A stretch of DNA of 64,000 bases, from assembly GCF_014322765.1 (NCBI RefSeq), contig NZ_JAASTZ010000009.1, forward strand, positions 62,001-126,000, written 5' to 3'. Shown here one piece after another: positions 27,458 to 43,251 of the stretch; position 1 is the first letter of the stretch; each line of letters opens with the position of its first letter. The translations under genes were made by a program, and so were the position numbers. The notes beneath the pieces are model-generated. The model ran no database searches, was not told the DNA's origin, and saw only the letters and a program-made list of their open reading frames with translations. Origin of the DNA: Listeria immobilis (lineage in GTDB: Bacteria > Bacillota > Bacilli > Lactobacillales > Listeriaceae).

Positions 27458-28372
27458 CTATGCTTGATTTAATTCAATGACTTTTTCTGGCTTCCAAATG
27501 TCTTTTTTCTCTGGATGCGGTTTGTAAATTGCAGTTAATTTTTCTTTAAAAATAAGCGCAACACGAGGTTCATTTTCTACTGTCATAAATAAAGATTCTG
27601 GTAATAATCCGCCATTTAAAACTTTGCTATGCACTTCCTCATCAATGACTAGTTTTGCCATTGATTCAATCCCTTTTTCAAGCGGATATAAAAAATCATT
27701 TTCATTCTTTTGAAACTTTTCTTCCACTTCTATCAGGGTTAGGCAATCTTCTTTTTTGAAAAAGCCGCTTTGTACTCGCTCTAACTTAGACATATGCGCA
27801 GGGTACCCTAACTGTTCGCCAATCATGACAGCAAGCGTGCGAATATACGTTCCTTTGCCACATGCGATTTCTAAACGGAAAGTCGGATTTGCTTCATTTA
27901 GCGGAGTGGCGTCATCTAAACGGGTTAATGAATAAATATCCACTTGTCTGGATGGGCGTTCAACCTCTATTCCCGCTCTTGCATATTCATACAATTTCTT
28001 ACCATTAACTTTTACAGCTGAAAACATTGGTGGAATTTGGGTGATTTTTCCAGTGAGTTTTGTTAGTGCAACTTGAAGTGCTTCGGCCGTGATTTCTGTT
28101 AGCTCTTTGGTTTCAACCGTCTCACCAGTAGCATCTTCTGTAGTAGTTGATTTACCTATCGTGATTTCGGCTACATAAACTTTCCCTTCATCCGTTACAT
28201 ATTCCGCGAGTTTTGTCGCACGTCCAACACAAATTGGGAGTACACCTTCTACTTCAGGATCCAGTGTACCAGTATGGCCAACTTTTTTTGTATGTAAAAT
28301 TTTTCTTAATTTAAAAACGCAATCATGACTTGTCATTCCGCGTTCTTTCCACAGTGGAATAATTCCGTTCAT
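27458..28372 (-). CDS. truB: tRNA pseudouridine(55) synthase
   Basis: Forms pseudouridine 55 in the T-loop of tRNAs. The 304-aa product has the catalytic Asp in GHTGTLDPEVEGVLPICVG (about residues 33-51) and the KxxGKxLYEYAR motif region at about 122-132. C-terminal PUA-like extension. The ATG follows AGGAGGAGCC. A terminator separates it from rbfA, so it may be only partly co-transcribed with the infB operon. Confidence 0.95.
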   Translation of the reverse strand: MNGIIPLWKERGMTSHDCVFKLRKILHTKKVGHTGTLDPEVEGVLPICVGRATKLAEYVTDEGKVYVAEITIGKSTTTEDATGETVETKELTEITAEALQVALTKLTGKITQIPPMFSAVKVNGKKLYEYARAGIEVERPSRQVDIYSLTRLDDATPLNEANPTFRLEIACGKGTYIRTLAVMIGEQLGYPAHMSKLERVQSGFFKKEDCLTLIEVEEKFQKNENDFLYPLEKGIESMAKLVIDEEVHSKVLNGGLLPESLFMTVENEPRVALIFKEKLTAIYKPHPEKKDIWKPEKVIELNQA

Positions 28373-28390
28373 CCGGCTCCTCCTTCTAAC

Positions 28391-28464
28391 AAAAAAAGTT
28401 TAAGACAATTTCCGCTTACATCCCGTTTGAATGAGAAGATAAAGGGATTGCCTTAAACTTTTAT
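28391..28464 (-). terminator. Long hairpin terminator after rbfA
   Basis: AAAAGTTTAAGGCAAT and ATTGTCTTAAACTTTT (minus strand) form a 16-bp stem with one wobble, ending in T7. The loop is about 35 nt. Confidence 0.75.
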
Positions 28465-28467
28465 TTA

Positions 28468-28812
28468 TTATTGATCGTTATTTAAGTCACGAAGCAATTC
28501 ATCGATTCGATTTCCGTAAGCGATGGAATTATCTATTTCAAAAGACATTTCTGGAACTTTACGAAGTCGAATACGGCGACCGATTTCTGAGCGGATAAAG
28601 CCATGCGCTTTTGCAAGTGCAAGTAATGTATTTTCTTTCTCCTTATCGGTACCAAGGATGGAAATGAACACCTTAGCTTCTTGTAAGTCACCAGTAACAT
28701 CTACTCCAGTTACAGTCACAAACCCTAAGCGCGGGTCTTTAATTTTGCGATTTAAAATATCGCCCAATTCTTTTTTCATTTGCTCACTGACACGATTTGC
28801 TCTTACGTTCAA
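28468..28812 (-). CDS. rbfA: Ribosome-binding factor A
   Basis: A 30S maturation factor that binds near the 5' end of 16S rRNA. At 114 aa it has a single KH-like domain. The N-terminal [19 protein letters not shown] and [14 protein letters not shown] are family hallmarks. It follows ylxP by 16 bp at the end of the rimP-nusA-infB operon. Confidence 0.95.
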
Positions 28813-28828
28813 GTGTATTCACCTCTTT

Positions 28829-29107
28829 TTATAACTTCTCCATTACTGTCTCGGCTCGCTCCCATTCTGGAAAAGAATCTAGAAAAGCAAGTACTTCCCT
28901 CGCTTCTTTTTCAGCTTGGATGTGCGAGGCAGATACGACAGCAAAGCTAATTTCAGCTCGCTGCCATAAATCCTGATAATCCGTTTCGGCAATAGAGATA
29001 TTGAATTTTTGTTTTGCTCTCGTTAAAATTCGTTTCAGTATAGCGCGTTTTTCTTTGAGGTTTTGTGGTTCCTGCATGAAAAATTCACTAATGACTGATT
29101 GAATCAT
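28829..29107 (-). CDS. ylxP: DUF503 family protein, YlxP-like
   Basis: A 92-aa DUF503 protein with a ferredoxin-like fold ([27 protein letters not shown] is the conserved core, about residues 17-43). B. subtilis YlxP has been proposed to help ribosome or translation functions, but its mechanism is not firmly known. It overlaps the infB stop by 4 bp and lies before rbfA in the standard order. Confidence 0.9.
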   Translation of the reverse strand: MIQSVISEFFMQEPQNLKEKRAILKRILTRAKQKFNISIAETDYQDLWQRAEISFAVVSASHIQAEKEAREVLAFLDSFPEWERAETVMEKL

Positions 29108-31431
29108 TTTCTTTCTATTTCTTCCATAACGTATGCTTCGATTACATCGTCTTCTTTAATATCATTGAAGTTTTGTACTGTAATACCACATTCATAACCT
29201 TTTGCTACTTCTTTCGCATCATCTTTAAAGCGTTTTAGTGTAGCAATTTCACCTTCGAAAACAACGATTCCATCACGGATAATACGGACGCCACTATCAC
29301 GAGTAATTTTACCATCTGTTACGTAACAGCCAGCAATTGTACCCACTTTAGAAACATTGATTGTTTGGCGCACTTGTGCTTGACCGATAATTTTTTCTTG
29401 GAATTCTGGATCAAGCATTCCTTTCATTGCTGCTTCGATTTCATCAATCGCCTTATAGATAACACGATGTAGACGAATATCTACACTTTCATTTTCTGCG
29501 GCTTCACGTGCTTGTGCTGTTGGACGAACGTTAAACCCAATAACAATCGCATTAGAAGCTGCCGCTAGAGTAATATCTGATTCATTGATTGCACCCACGG
29601 CAGTATGAATAATTTTAACGTTAACACCTTCGACATCAATTTTACGAAGCGATGCAGCGAGCGCTTCTACAGATCCTTGTACGTCTGCTTTAATAATAAC
29701 GTTAACTTCTTTCATTTCGCCAGCTTTCATATGTTCAAATAAGTTATCCAAACTTACACGATTGGTTGCCGAACGTTGCGCTACTAAGGCACGACTGGCA
29801 CGAGTTTCACCAATATTTCTCGCTGTTTTTTCATCTTCAAAAACAACAAAACGATCGCCAGCTTGAGGTACATCATTTAAACCGGTAATTTCAACTGGTG
29901 TGCTTGGTCCGACTTTTTTCACGCGACGACCTAAATCATTGACCATTGCACGGACACGACCAAATGTGTTACCAACAACAATTGGATCACCAATATTTAG
30001 TGTTCCATCTTGTACTAGTAATGTAGCAACTGGGCCACGGCCTTTATCAAGTTCTGCTTCAATAACAGAACCAATGGCACGACGATCTGGATTTGCTTTT
30101 AACTCTTCTACTTCAGATACAAGTAAAATCATATCTAATAAGTTTTCTAAGCCTTCACCGAATTTAGCGGAAATAGGTGCGAAAATAGTATCGCCACCCC
30201 ATGCTTCGGGTACTAATTCATATTCGGTTAATTCTTGCATTACGCGGTCTGGATTTGCTTGTGGTTTATCAATTTTGTTTACAGCAACAATAATTGGCAT
30301 ACCAGCTGCTTTTGCGTGATTGATTGCTTCGATTGTTTGTGGCATAACACCATCATCCGCCGCAACAACTAAAATAGTAATATCTGTGATTTGCGCACCA
30401 CGAGCACGCATTGCGGTAAATGCCGCATGTCCAGGTGTATCAAGGAAAGTGATTTTTTTATCATGAATTTCTAATTGATATGCACCGATATGTTGCGTAA
30501 TCCCGCCAGCTTCTCCAAGAGTCACTTTAGTATTACGAAGGGAATCTAGTAAGGTTGTTTTACCATGGTCAACGTGTCCCATGATAGTAACTACTGGTGG
30601 GCGTTCCATAAGTTTTGATTCATCAATTGCTTCATTCAATTCATTCTCGAAGTAAACATCTAAATCGGTTACATCGACTTTAATTTCTTCTTCTACGGCT
30701 ACACCATAGTCGGAACAAATAAGTTCAATTGCATCTTTATCTAATGATTGGTTGATTGTTGCTACAACACCAAGCATAAATAATTTTTTGATTAGTTCAG
30801 ATGGTTCTCTATATAGTTTCTTTGCCAGTTCTGCAACTGTTAAAGATTCGCTGAAAACAATTTTTTCAGGAAGTTCTTTTGGTTTTGGTGGAGTTGGTGG
30901 AACAGTACTATGGTTTAATTTACCTTTTTTCTTGGTGTTCCGTCCTTTGTTATTAAAATTCCCGCCGCGATTAGGACGATTGTTGCCGCCTGGACGGTTA
31001 GAGTTTCCACCACCTGGACGATTGTTATTATTATTACGTTTTTGTCCACCAGTTTGCGTTTGATTAGATGTACTTGCTGGTTTGGTTGACGCTGGTTTGG
31101 CACCTTGGCTTTTGTTACCCGCTGCAGGTTTTGTATTTTGTCCTGCTGGTTTATTTGTATTTGGTTTATTCGATTTTTCATTACTATTTGTCATATTTGG
31201 TTTGTTTGGCCCCTTACTATTTCCGTTTTCATTGCTAGTTGTTTCTTTCTTAGGTGCTTCGGCTTTTTTATTTGTGCCATCAACGGCTTTATCTAATTGT
31301 CTTAAGGCGTTCTCATTAATAGTGGACATATGATTCGCCACTTCAATACCTAAACCTTGAAGAGCTTCAATAACTTTTTTACTTGATACTTGATGTTCTT
31401 TTGCATATTCATATACACGAACTTTACTCAT
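29104..31431 (-). CDS. infB: Translation initiation factor IF-2
   Basis: GTPase that brings fMet-tRNA to the 30S subunit. At 775 aa it has the N-terminal [12 protein letters not shown] domain, a long Asn/Gly/Pro/Lys-rich linker (about 60-170), then the G domain with [20 protein letters not shown] and NKID (about 277-445) and domains II-IV. The ATG at 31431 follows GGAGGTGT; the frame opens three codons earlier. A key gene of the nusA operon. Confidence 0.97.
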   Translation of the reverse strand: MSKVRVYEYAKEHQVSSKKVIEALQGLGIEVANHMSTINENALRQLDKAVDGTNKKAEAPKKETTSNENGNSKGPNKPNMTNSNEKSNKPNTNKPAGQNTKPAAGNKSQGAKPASTKPASTSNQTQTGGQKRNNNNNRPGGGNSNRPGGNNRPNRGGNFNNKGRNTKKKGKLNHSTVPPTPPKPKELPEKIVFSESLTVAELAKKLYREPSELIKKLFMLGVVATINQSLDKDAIELICSDYGVAVEEEIKVDVTDLDVYFENELNEAIDESKLMERPPVVTIMGHVDHGKTTLLDSLRNTKVTLGEAGGITQHIGAYQLEIHDKKITFLDTPGHAAFTAMRARGAQITDITILVVAADDGVMPQTIEAINHAKAAGMPIIVAVNKIDKPQANPDRVMQELTEYELVPEAWGGDTIFAPISAKFGEGLENLLDMILLVSEVEELKANPDRRAIGSVIEAELDKGRGPVATLLVQDGTLNIGDPIVVGNTFGRVRAMVNDLGRRVKKVGPSTPVEITGLNDVPQAGDRFVVFEDEKTARNIGETRASRALVAQRSATNRVSLDNLFEHMKAGEMKEVNVIIKADVQGSVEALAASLRKIDVEGVNVKIIHTAVGAINESDITLAAASNAIVIGFNVRPTAQAREAAENESVDIRLHRVIYKAIDEIEAAMKGMLDPEFQEKIIGQAQVRQTINVSKVGTIAGCYVTDGKITRDSGVRIIRDGIVVFEGEIATLKRFKDDAKEVAKGYECGITVQNFNDIKEDDVIEAYVMEEIERK

Positions 31432-31453
31432 GTCGTACACCTCCGTATAAGAT

Positions 31454-31753
31454 TCAACCGAGTAATTCTGCTAATTTAACAGCAAATCCTTTATCAAGTA
31501 TGGCAACTATTGCACGTGTATCTTTGCCGATTGCACCCCCAATCATTTCCCGGGTACCGGCTTGTTTCACGACAACATTATAATATTCACACTTGTTGCG
31601 GATTGTTTTCTCAGTTTTTTCGGATATATCTTCTGAAATGAGAACCATTTTTGCTTTCCCATTTCTAACTGCTTTTAATACCAATTCTTCACCAGTTGTA
31701 ATTTTCCGTGCTCGATTTGCAAGGCCTAATAAGGAAAGTGCTTTTTTATCCAT
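31454..31753 (-). CDS. ylxQ: L7Ae-family ribosomal/RNA-binding protein, YlxQ-like
   Basis: A 99-aa L7Ae/L30e-fold protein. The [10 protein letters not shown]-type N-terminus and [19 protein letters not shown] motif support kink-turn RNA binding; its partner RNA is unknown. It overlaps rnpM by 8 bp and precedes infB by 22 bp, in the conserved nusA-ylxR-ylxQ-infB order. Confidence 0.92.
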   Translation of the reverse strand: MDKKALSLLGLANRARKITTGEELVLKAVRNGKAKMVLISEDISEKTEKTIRNKCEYYNVVVKQAGTREMIGGAIGKDTRAIVAILDKGFAVKLAELLG

Positions 31754-32030
31754 TAGTAGGTTCCTCGAGAGACTTTACGTAATCAATTAGCTCGTCGTAA
31801 AAGGCCTCTTGTTCTGGCATTTTTAGTTGATGAAAGATAGCGTTTTTCTTTTTTGCTTTTTTGCATGCTTCTACATTTTTAACGATATAAAAGCCGCGTC
31901 CAGGTGCTTTGCCTGTAGGATCAATCGTTAGCGCTCCGTCTTTCGAATACGCAATACGAAGAAGTTCGCCTTTTGGCAAGCGTTCACCGGTAATTATACA
32001 TTTTCGAAGGGGGATTTTTTTATTACGCAT
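31746..32030 (-). CDS. rnpM: YlxR family protein, RNase P modulator
   Basis: A 94-aa DUF448 protein with the signature PLRKCIITGERLPKGELLRI at about residues 7-26 and GRGFYIV. In B. subtilis the YlxR homologue RnpM was reported to bind the RNase P RNA and modulate it; the same is inferred. It lies 14 bp after nusA and overlaps ylxQ. Confidence 0.9.
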   Translation of the reverse strand: MRNKKIPLRKCIITGERLPKGELLRIAYSKDGALTIDPTGKAPGRGFYIVKNVEACKKAKKKNAIFHQLKMPEQEAFYDELIDYVKSLEEPTNG

Positions 32031-32044
32031 GATAATTCTCCTTT

Positions 32045-33163
32045 TTACTCTTCATCTTCTGTAAAAGTTTCGCTCTCTACTTCTTCTACCGGAGCCATTT
32101 CTTCGTTATTACGAGGATAGATTCCTAGTTCAGTTGCAACAGTTTCGCTTTTAATATCAATTTTCCAACCAGTTAATTTCGCTGCTAAACGAGCATTTTG
32201 ACCACGTTTACCAATTGCTAAGGATAGTTGATAATCTGGTACGACAACTGTTGTTGCTTGGTCTGCTTCGTTTACAATAACATCTAATACCTTGGAAGGG
32301 CTAAGTGCATTGGCAACAAAAGTGAAAGGATCCTCTGACCATTCAACTATATCGATTTTTTCTCCTTTTAGTTCATTAACGATGGTTTGAACACGTGCGC
32401 CTTTAGGTCCAACACATGCACCAACAGGATCTACTTCTTCATTAGCTGTATAAACAGAGATTTTAGAGCGATCTCCTGCTTCACGTGCAACGGATTTAAT
32501 TTCCACAACACCATCATAAATTTCTGGAACTTCCATTTCGAAAAGGCGTTTTAAAAGTCCAGGGTGCGTACGGGAAACAAAAATTTGCGGTCCTTTTGTT
32601 GTTTTTTCTACTTTAGTTAAATAAACTTTAATACGATCATGTGCGTGGTATGTTTCGTTTGGCATTTGCTCGTTTTGAGATAAAATAGCTTCGATTTTAC
32701 CTAGATTTACATAAATAAAACGAGAATCTTGACGTTCTACAATACCTGTCATAATATCATCTTCACGGTCGATAAACTCATCGTAAATAATACCGCGTTC
32801 TGCTTCACGAACTCGTTGGGTAACAACTTGTTTTGCTGTCTGTGCAGCAATTCGGCCAAAATCTTTCGGTGTCACTTCAAGCTCCACTACATCACCAGGT
32901 TGATAGACTGGATTGATTTTATGTGCTTCTTCCATCGAAATTTCAAGACGAGAATCAAATACTTGTTCTACTGCTTCTTTTCTTGCTAAAACTCGGATAG
33001 AACCATTTTCCATATTTAAATCTACACGAACGTTTTGAGCATCTTTAAAATTTCGTTTGTATGCAGAAGTAAGAGCGGCTTCAATCGCTTCCACTAATAC
33101 CTCTCTTGAAATACCTTTATCATGTTCTAACACATGAAGAGCATCTAATAATTCTGTGCTCAT
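32045..33163 (-). CDS. nusA: Transcription termination/antitermination protein NusA
   Basis: RNA polymerase-associated pausing and termination factor, 372 aa. An N-terminal RNAP-binding domain (about 1-125), an S1 domain (about 130-200) and two KH domains (VGPKGARVQTIVNEL and IGKRGQNARLAAKLTG, about 255-345) are visible. A short acidic tail replaces the longer C-terminal repeats of E. coli, as usual in Firmicutes. Confidence 0.96.
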   Translation of the reverse strand: MSTELLDALHVLEHDKGISREVLVEAIEAALTSAYKRNFKDAQNVRVDLNMENGSIRVLARKEAVEQVFDSRLEISMEEAHKINPVYQPGDVVELEVTPKDFGRIAAQTAKQVVTQRVREAERGIIYDEFIDREDDIMTGIVERQDSRFIYVNLGKIEAILSQNEQMPNETYHAHDRIKVYLTKVEKTTKGPQIFVSRTHPGLLKRLFEMEVPEIYDGVVEIKSVAREAGDRSKISVYTANEEVDPVGACVGPKGARVQTIVNELKGEKIDIVEWSEDPFTFVANALSPSKVLDVIVNEADQATTVVVPDYQLSLAIGKRGQNARLAAKLTGWKIDIKSETVATELGIYPRNNEEMAPVEEVESETFTEDEE

Positions 33164-33189
33164 TTTTGATTCAACTCCTTATTCACTTT

Positions 33190-33657
33190 TTAAAATTGAA
33201 TTGCTAACCTTGCTTTTGCTACTTTTTCTTTAGGAATTTCACAAGTGATTTTGCGTGTTTTATCTGTAATAGTAATGACCAGCGTTTCTCCATCATAACT
33301 TTCTAAAGTACCTTCCCACATTTTACGACCATCAATTGGCTCATAAGAAGTAACATGGACATATTTAGATACTGCATTAACAAAATCTTGCTCTTTCTTC
33401 AGTGGACGTTCAGCCCCTGGAGATGAAACTTCTAAAAAATAATTTTGGGTAATCGGATCTGATTCATCCATTTTTTCACTGACTTTTTCGCTGACAACCG
33501 CACATTCATCAATATCTACGCCACCATCTTTATCGATAAAAATTCGCAAAAACCAGTTTGGACCTTCTTTTTCAAAGGCAATGTCTACGAGCTCCAAATG
33601 AAGTTCGTCCGTAATCGGTGCAACAATTGCTTCTACTTGATCTAGTACTTTACTCAT
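33190..33657 (-). CDS. rimP: Ribosome maturation factor RimP
   Basis: Needed for 30S assembly. The 155-aa product has the N-terminal alpha/beta domain ([22 protein letters not shown], about 20-41), the [10 protein letters not shown] motif at about 78-87 and a C-terminal Sm-like domain. The ATG follows AAGGAGGCTGA. It is first in the rimP-nusA-rnpM-ylxQ-infB-ylxP-rbfA operon. Confidence 0.95.
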   Translation of the reverse strand: MSKVLDQVEAIVAPITDELHLELVDIAFEKEGPNWFLRIFIDKDGGVDIDECAVVSEKVSEKMDESDPITQNYFLEVSSPGAERPLKKEQDFVNAVSKYVHVTSYEPIDGRKMWEGTLESYDGETLVITITDKTRKITCEIPKEKVAKARLAIQF

Positions 33658-33732
33658 TTCAGCCTCCTTAAGAGATACGCTTTTCCAGCTAATTCGTCTC
33701 TATTCCTGCCATAGGTGACTCTTTGACAGATT

Positions 33733-33768
33733 TGCAAAACGAAAGCGTGGGCATTGGCCCACGCTTGG
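33733..33768 (-). terminator. GC-rich hairpin in the rimP leader; also after polC
   Basis: AAGCGTGGGC (33743-33752) pairs with GCCCACGCTT (33757-33766), 10 bp perfect with a 4-nt loop; minus-strand tail TTCGTTTTGC. It terminates polC read-through, but because a promoter lies upstream of it (33796-33824) it is also inside the rimP-nusA leader. Confidence 0.65.
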
Positions 33769-33795
33769 CTGAGTTATCGTAGTATTTCTTAAATA

Positions 33796-33824
33796 AGTTT
33801 ATCACAAATTGTGACTACAAGCAA
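33796..33824 (-). promoter_or_regulatory. Promoter of the rimP-nusA-infB operon
   Basis: Minus strand TTGCTT (33819-33824), 17-bp spacer, TAAACT (33796-33801), directly after the polC stop and about 140 bp upstream of rimP. Confidence 0.65.
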
Positions 33825-33837
33825 GTTTTGCTCTATT

Positions 33838-36800
33838 TTAGAATAGTGATAATTGGTTTTGATCTGGCAGTCCTTCTAAACATCCTTGATCATCCATATA
33901 TTGAATAATTGTTTTAGAGACTTTCCCACGTTGCTGCAAATCTTCTTTGGATAAAAATTCCCCGTTTTCACGAGCTGCTACAATTTGTTTCGCTACGTTG
34001 GTTCCAAGACTTGGAATCGCATTAAACGGCGGGATAAGGGAGTCGCCATCAATAATAAATTCATCAGCGGAAGACTTATACAAATCTACTTTTTGGAAAT
34101 GGAAACCACGAGCTAGCATTTCGTTAGCGATTTCTAAAACTGTTAATAGATTTTTTTCTTTTGTAGAAGCTTCCATTCCTTTATCATTGATTTCTTTCAT
34201 TGTCGCTTTTACGGCTTCTTTTCCGTTTACCATCGAAGTTAAATCAAAATCATCCGCACGAACAGTGAAATAAGTGGCATAGAAGAACAACGGATGATGT
34301 ACTTTAAAGTAGGCGATACGCACTGCCATAAGCACATAAGCTGCCGCATGGGCTTTCGGGAACATATATTTGATTTTTTTACAAGATTCAATGTACCAAA
34401 TTGGCACTTTATTTTCCATCATTGCTTCTTCCATTTCTTCTGTTAAACCTTTCCCTTTACGAACAGATTCCATAATTTTGAAGGCTAAGGAACTTTCTAG
34501 ACCTTGATAAATTAGGAATACCATAATATCATCACGACACCCAATTACATCTGGCAGCTCACAAGTCTTATTCTTTATTAGTTCTTCGGCATTTCCAAGC
34601 CAAACATCTGTACCATGAGAAAGTCCGGAAATTTGAACTAACTCAGAAAACGTGGTTGGTTTGGTTTGTTCAAGCATTTGACGTACAAACCGTGTCCCAA
34701 ATTCAGGTATACCTAGCGTTCCAGTTTTAGAATCAATATCTGCTGGTTTGACACCTAGCGATTCAGTAGAACCAAATAGTTTCATCACATCGGGATCGTC
34801 TGTTGGGATAGTTTTAGGATCAATACCGCTTAAATCCTGTAACATTCGGATAGCGGTCGGATCATCGTGTCCAAGTATATCTAATTTTAAAACATTATCG
34901 TGAATAGAATGGAAATCAAAGTGAGTTGTCTTCCATTCTGAATCTGTTGCATCGGCGGGAAATTGTACTGGAGTGAAATCATATACATCCATATAATCTG
35001 GAATAACAATAATCCCCCCTGGATGTTGCCCGGTTGTTCTTTTAACCCCTGTACAGCCGGCTACAAGGCGGTCAATTTCCGCTCCCCGAATTGTCATATT
35101 CATATCTCGTTCATAGTTACGAACATAACCAAATGCTGTCTTTTCTGCCACCGTACCAATGGTTCCAGCACGAAAAACATAATCTTCTCCAAAAATTTCT
35201 TTTGTGTAGGCATGGGCGACTGGTTGATAATCACCAGAAAAGTTTAAATCAATATCGGGTACTTTATCACCTTTAAATCCTAAGAATGTTTCAAACGGGA
35301 TATCTTGCCCTTCTTTTTGGTAGGTTGTTCCGCAATGCGGGCAGTCTTTATCAGGTAGGTCAAATCCTGAACCAATCGAACCATCATCAAAAAATTCTGA
35401 GGCTTTACAATTCGGACAGAGATAATGTGGTGGTAGTGGATTTACTTCTGTGATTTCTGTCATCGTGGCAACAAAGGAAGAACCAACCGATCCACGTGAA
35501 CCAACTAAATAACCATCTACCAAAGATTTTTTAACTAACTTATGTGAAATTAGATAAATAACCGCGAAACCATGGCCAATAATACTTTTTAATTCTTTTT
35601 CGAGTCTTGCTTCGACAATTTCTGGTAAATTTTCGCCATATAATTGGTGGGCCATATTGTAGCTCATATTACGAACTTCATCTTCTGCTCCATCAATTTT
35701 TGGAGTATACAATTCATCTTTAATTGGTTTTAACTCTTCCATCCAATCGACTACTAAATTAGAATTTGTAACTACAATTTCTTTTGCTTTATCTTCACCA
35801 AGAAAAGCAAATTCTTTTAACATTTCATCGGTTGAACGAAAATGAACATCTGGCAATTCAGCACGATTTAATGGATTTGCTCCGCCCTGTGAGTGAATTA
35901 AAATTTTACGGTAAATTTTATCTACAGGATCTTTATAGTGTACATTACCAGTTGCAACAACAGGTTTTCCTGTTTTTTCACCAACACGAACAATATTTTT
36001 TAAAATTTCTTCCAATGCTTTTTCATCACGAACAAGTTCTCGCTCAATTAATGGTGCATATACTGGTTTTGGTTGCACTTCAATAAAGTCATAGAATTCC
36101 GCTACTTTTTCAGCTGCCTGCATTCCTTTTTGCATCATTGCTTCAAACAATTCCCCTTGGCTACAAGCTGTTCCGATAATTAAACCTTCTCGAAGTTTTT
36201 TTAGTTGTGAGCGAGGAATACGCGGAACACGATAAAAATAATTAATATTTGACATCGTAATTAATTTAAATAGATTTTTTAAACCTACAGCAGTTTGAGC
36301 ATAAATAGTTGCATGGAAAGGTCTTGCGCGTTTATATGCATCGCCTTCTCCCATGTAATCATTTAAAGAATCATGGTAATCAATATCATGCATCTCTTTG
36401 GCATCTTTAATTAATTTCCAACCTAAATAGGCAGTAGCTTCTGCATCGAAAACAGCTCGGTGATGTTGTTCTAAAATAATATTGAACTTTTTCGTTAAGG
36501 TGTTCAAACGATGATTTTTGAAATGTGGGTATAGGAAACGTGCTAGTTCAAGTGTATCAATTACCGCATTTTCAGCTTTTGGTATGCCTGCTTTTTCATA
36601 AGCGGTATTAATAAATCCCATATCAAAAGAAGCGTTATGGGCAACTAGTATATCATCTGCACTCCATTCCTTGAATCGCTTAAGCACAACATCCATTGGA
36701 TCAGAGCCTTTTACAATATCATCCGTAATACCTGTTAAATTAATGGTAGTTGCCGATAGTGGATGCCCTGGATCAATAAAAGCTTCAAATTTATCAATAA

Positions 36801-38172
36801 TTTCACCATTTTTCATTTTTACGCCAGCTAATTCAATAATCGTATCATACACTGCCGATAAACCAGTTGTTTCCACATCAAATACACAATAAGTAGCATC
36901 TTTTAGTAAAATATGTTGGTCGTTATAGGCAATAGGTACTCCGTCATCAATTAAATTTGCTTCGATACCAAAAATGACTTTTAGACCATATTTTTGCCCT
37001 GCTCCATAGGCATCTGGGAAAGATTGAGCCACAGAATGATCTGTAATCGCAATTGCTTTATGGCCCCAGTCTGCTGCTTGTTTAAAAAGCGAATCAACAG
37101 AAGAGGTAGCATCCATTTGGCTCATTGGGGAATGCAGATGTAGTTCTGCTCTTTTTTCTTCGGCCTTATCGAGACGTTTCACTCCGGCGATTTCGTTAAT
37201 ATCTTGTGCCATCATAATTAAGTCACGGACAAATGTATCGTTTTGGACACTACCGCGAACCTTAACCCACATGCCTTTTTTCAAATTCTGAAACATGGCA
37301 GCATCTTCATTATCACGAGAAAACATCTTTATAATCATCGAACTAGTGTAATCTGTAATTTTAAATTGTAACAGACTACGACCACTACGGAGCTCTCTAA
37401 TTTCAGTTGCAAAAATGAAACCTTGGACCGTAATGCGACGTTCTTCGTCATATACATCTCCAAGTCGTTTAATTTCTTCGTCATCTTTAATTTTATAGCC
37501 AACTTGGAATGGGCCAGAAAGTGGTGCAGCTGCTGTATTGCCATTTTGAGCTTCCACTTGTCGTTTTTGCATCACTTGAACGGCTTCGGCTGCTTTTTTT
37601 TGATCTTCTTCTTGTTTGGCCTGTGCGAATGCCTTATATTCCTCTGTTTCTGATTGATCTAAAATATGTGTTTTAAGCGCTAAACGCGGAAATCCAGCAT
37701 TTCCATAACTTTCCATGATTTTTGCTTGGAATCTTTGTTGAATAGTTGTTTCTTCCATGTCATTATGAACGGCAATTTCAATAAAATGCGGTTCTTTAAA
37801 GGTTGGTTTTTGCTCTAATAGCAAGTTTCCAATCATAGGAGATTGTTTGCAAATTGGCTCAATAATCAAATTCCAATAGTCTTGAATAAGCTTTTCATTG
37901 ATGGATTGGTTTTGAGGGACTATTTGCATTTCAGTTGTAGCTATTTGACTAAAAGCTCTTTTCATACCAACATCCATCATATGAAAAAGTGCTGCTGGGA
38001 AAATTTGCGGTACATGTAAATGAAATTGCCAAGTTTTATTTTTTTTATCAGCAACTAATTTTTCTATTTTTGCTTCTTTTGTAAATTCCTCATAGGCGGA
38101 CTCGTTTTCTAAGCCAATTTGTGCCATTAGCAGCTGAAATCGTTCTTGTTTTTCTTCTTCTTTAGCTGTCAT
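33838..38172 (-). CDS. polC: DNA polymerase III subunit alpha, PolC type
   Basis: The main replicative DNA polymerase of Gram-positive bacteria. The 1444-aa protein has an N-terminal region and OB domain (about 230-320), a PHP domain ([11 protein letters not shown], about 340) into which a DnaQ-like proofreading exonuclease is inserted ([13 protein letters not shown], about 420-590), a zinc-binding Cys4 region ([10 protein letters not shown]...CPHC, about 910-940) and the C-family polymerase core with [12 protein letters not shown]. The ATG at 38172 has AAGGGGTG upstream; the frame opens eight codons earlier. Confidence 0.97.
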   Translation of the reverse strand: MTAKEEEKQERFQLLMAQIGLENESAYEEFTKEAKIEKLVADKKNKTWQFHLHVPQIFPAALFHMMDVGMKRAFSQIATTEMQIVPQNQSINEKLIQDYWNLIIEPICKQSPMIGNLLLEQKPTFKEPHFIEIAVHNDMEETTIQQRFQAKIMESYGNAGFPRLALKTHILDQSETEEYKAFAQAKQEEDQKKAAEAVQVMQKRQVEAQNGNTAAAPLSGPFQVGYKIKDDEEIKRLGDVYDEERRITVQGFIFATEIRELRSGRSLLQFKITDYTSSMIIKMFSRDNEDAAMFQNLKKGMWVKVRGSVQNDTFVRDLIMMAQDINEIAGVKRLDKAEEKRAELHLHSPMSQMDATSSVDSLFKQAADWGHKAIAITDHSVAQSFPDAYGAGQKYGLKVIFGIEANLIDDGVPIAYNDQHILLKDATYCVFDVETTGLSAVYDTIIELAGVKMKNGEIIDKFEAFIDPGHPLSATTINLTGITDDIVKGSDPMDVVLKRFKEWSADDILVAHNASFDMGFINTAYEKAGIPKAENAVIDTLELARFLYPHFKNHRLNTLTKKFNIILEQHHRAVFDAEATAYLGWKLIKDAKEMHDIDYHDSLNDYMGEGDAYKRARPFHATIYAQTAVGLKNLFKLITMSNINYFYRVPRIPRSQLKKLREGLIIGTACSQGELFEAMMQKGMQAAEKVAEFYDFIEVQPKPVYAPLIERELVRDEKALEEILKNIVRVGEKTGKPVVATGNVHYKDPVDKIYRKILIHSQGGANPLNRAELPDVHFRSTDEMLKEFAFLGEDKAKEIVVTNSNLVVDWMEELKPIKDELYTPKIDGAEDEVRNMSYNMAHQLYGENLPEIVEARLEKELKSIIGHGFAVIYLISHKLVKKSLVDGYLVGSRGSVGSSFVATMTEITEVNPLPPHYLCPNCKASEFFDDGSIGSGFDLPDKDCPHCGTTYQKEGQDIPFETFLGFKGDKVPDIDLNFSGDYQPVAHAYTKEIFGEDYVFRAGTIGTVAEKTAFGYVRNYERDMNMTIRGAEIDRLVAGCTGVKRTTGQHPGGIIVIPDYMDVYDFTPVQFPADATDSEWKTTHFDFHSIHDNVLKLDILGHDDPTAIRMLQDLSGIDPKTIPTDDPDVMKLFGSTESLGVKPADIDSKTGTLGIPEFGTRFVRQMLEQTKPTTFSELVQISGLSHGTDVWLGNAEELIKNKTCELPDVIGCRDDIMVFLIYQGLESSLAFKIMESVRKGKGLTEEMEEAMMENKVPIWYIESCKKIKYMFPKAHAAAYVLMAVRIAYFKVHHPLFFYATYFTVRADDFDLTSMVNGKEAVKATMKEINDKGMEASTKEKNLLTVLEIANEMLARGFHFQKVDLYKSSADEFIIDGDSLIPPFNAIPSLGTNVAKQIVAARENGEFLSKEDLQQRGKVSKTIIQYMDDQGCLEGLPDQNQLSLF

Positions 38173-38206
38173 TCCGAATAACACCCCTTTTTCCAAATTT
38201 ATAAAA

Positions 38207-38259
38207 GCCAGACGTCCCTTATAACTCGTTATCGAACGAGTAAAAAAGTTTCATCTGGC
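38207..38259 (-). other. Two nested inverted repeats between proS and polC
   Basis: Outer GCCAGA (38207-38212) / TCTGGC (38254-38259) and inner ACTCGTT (38224-38230) / AACGAGT (38235-38241). The minus-strand outer stem is followed by TTTTATAAA, so it may end proS transcripts or structure the polC leader. Confidence 0.5.
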
Positions 38260-38275
38260 AAAGTGTTGCTTGTAA

Positions 38276-39982
<1,707 letters not shown>

Positions 39983-40016
39983 TTAAAACACCCCTTTTTC
40001 CCTTTTTATTTATTGT

Positions 40017-42435
<2,419 letters not shown>

Positions 42436-42449
42436 TATCCCATCTCCAA

Positions 42450-43238
42450 TTATATAATTTGAAGTATATGTAACAGCGGTAATACAAACAATAAGCTATC
42501 AAATCTGTCTAAAATCCCACCATGCCCTGGCAAAATTTTCCCAGAATCTTTCACACCATAAAACCGTTTTAATGCAGATTCTACCAAATCTCCAAGTTGT
42601 CCAAATATAGATAAAAATACAAGTAATATTAAAATGATAGCGATATCTCCTGGCAAATCAGCAAAATAATAAAAACCACCTGCAATAACTAATGCACATA
42701 CAATTCCACCAATAAAACCTTCGATTGTTTTATTAGGGCTAACATTTGGCGCGAGTTTATGTCTACCCATTGCTTTTCCAATAAAATAAGCCCCAGTATC
42801 AGTAGACCAAACAATAAATAGTGCAAATAACACAAACATTAAACCTGCATCACGAGTTAATGTAAGGTAGTGGAAACCAAATCCTGTATAAAAAGCGGCA
42901 ACCATACTAATTCCCACTTGATCAAAATGGAATTTATTTCGTGAAAACACAGTATAAGCAAGCAACAATGCCATTAAAATAAAAATAATTTCCATTTCGG
43001 TAATATGCAATTCTTCCAGAAAGTTCAAATATCGATCTGGAACGACAACTAACCACATAAGTAGCAAAGTGACTATTCCATTCACTGAAAAAATTCGCTG
43101 TTTTGTCATAACAAGTACTTCATAAAGCGCAATTGTCGCCAATAAAATACTTAATAATTCAAATGGAATCCCCCCGTAAATAACAAAAGGAATAAAAAAT
43201 ATCAACGCAACAACTGCAGTAATAATTCTTGTTTTCAA
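42450..43238 (-). CDS. cdsA: Phosphatidate cytidylyltransferase
   Basis: Makes CDP-diacylglycerol from phosphatidate and CTP for phospholipid synthesis. The 262-aa polytopic membrane protein carries the C-terminal signature ([34 protein letters not shown], about residues 207-240). The TTG at 43238 is chosen because GGAGGAAACAGGA is just upstream; a longer frame would run back into uppS. Confidence 0.94.
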   Translation of the reverse strand: MKTRIITAVVALIFFIPFVIYGGIPFELLSILLATIALYEVLVMTKQRIFSVNGIVTLLLMWLVVVPDRYLNFLEELHITEMEIIFILMALLLAYTVFSRNKFHFDQVGISMVAAFYTGFGFHYLTLTRDAGLMFVLFALFIVWSTDTGAYFIGKAMGRHKLAPNVSPNKTIEGFIGGIVCALVIAGGFYYFADLPGDIAIILILLVFLSIFGQLGDLVESALKRFYGVKDSGKILPGHGGILDRFDSLLFVLPLLHILQII

Positions 43239-43251
43239 TCCTGTTTCCTCC

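Noticed and set aside
30915-31333. Open frames in other frames and on the opposite strand of infB
   Set aside because: They result from the low-complexity Asn/Gly/Lys-rich linker of IF-2 and have no ribosome sites.
38173-38275. T-box leader near proS/polC
   Set aside because: Only short palindromes are seen. The region is downstream of proS, and no T-box consensus is present.
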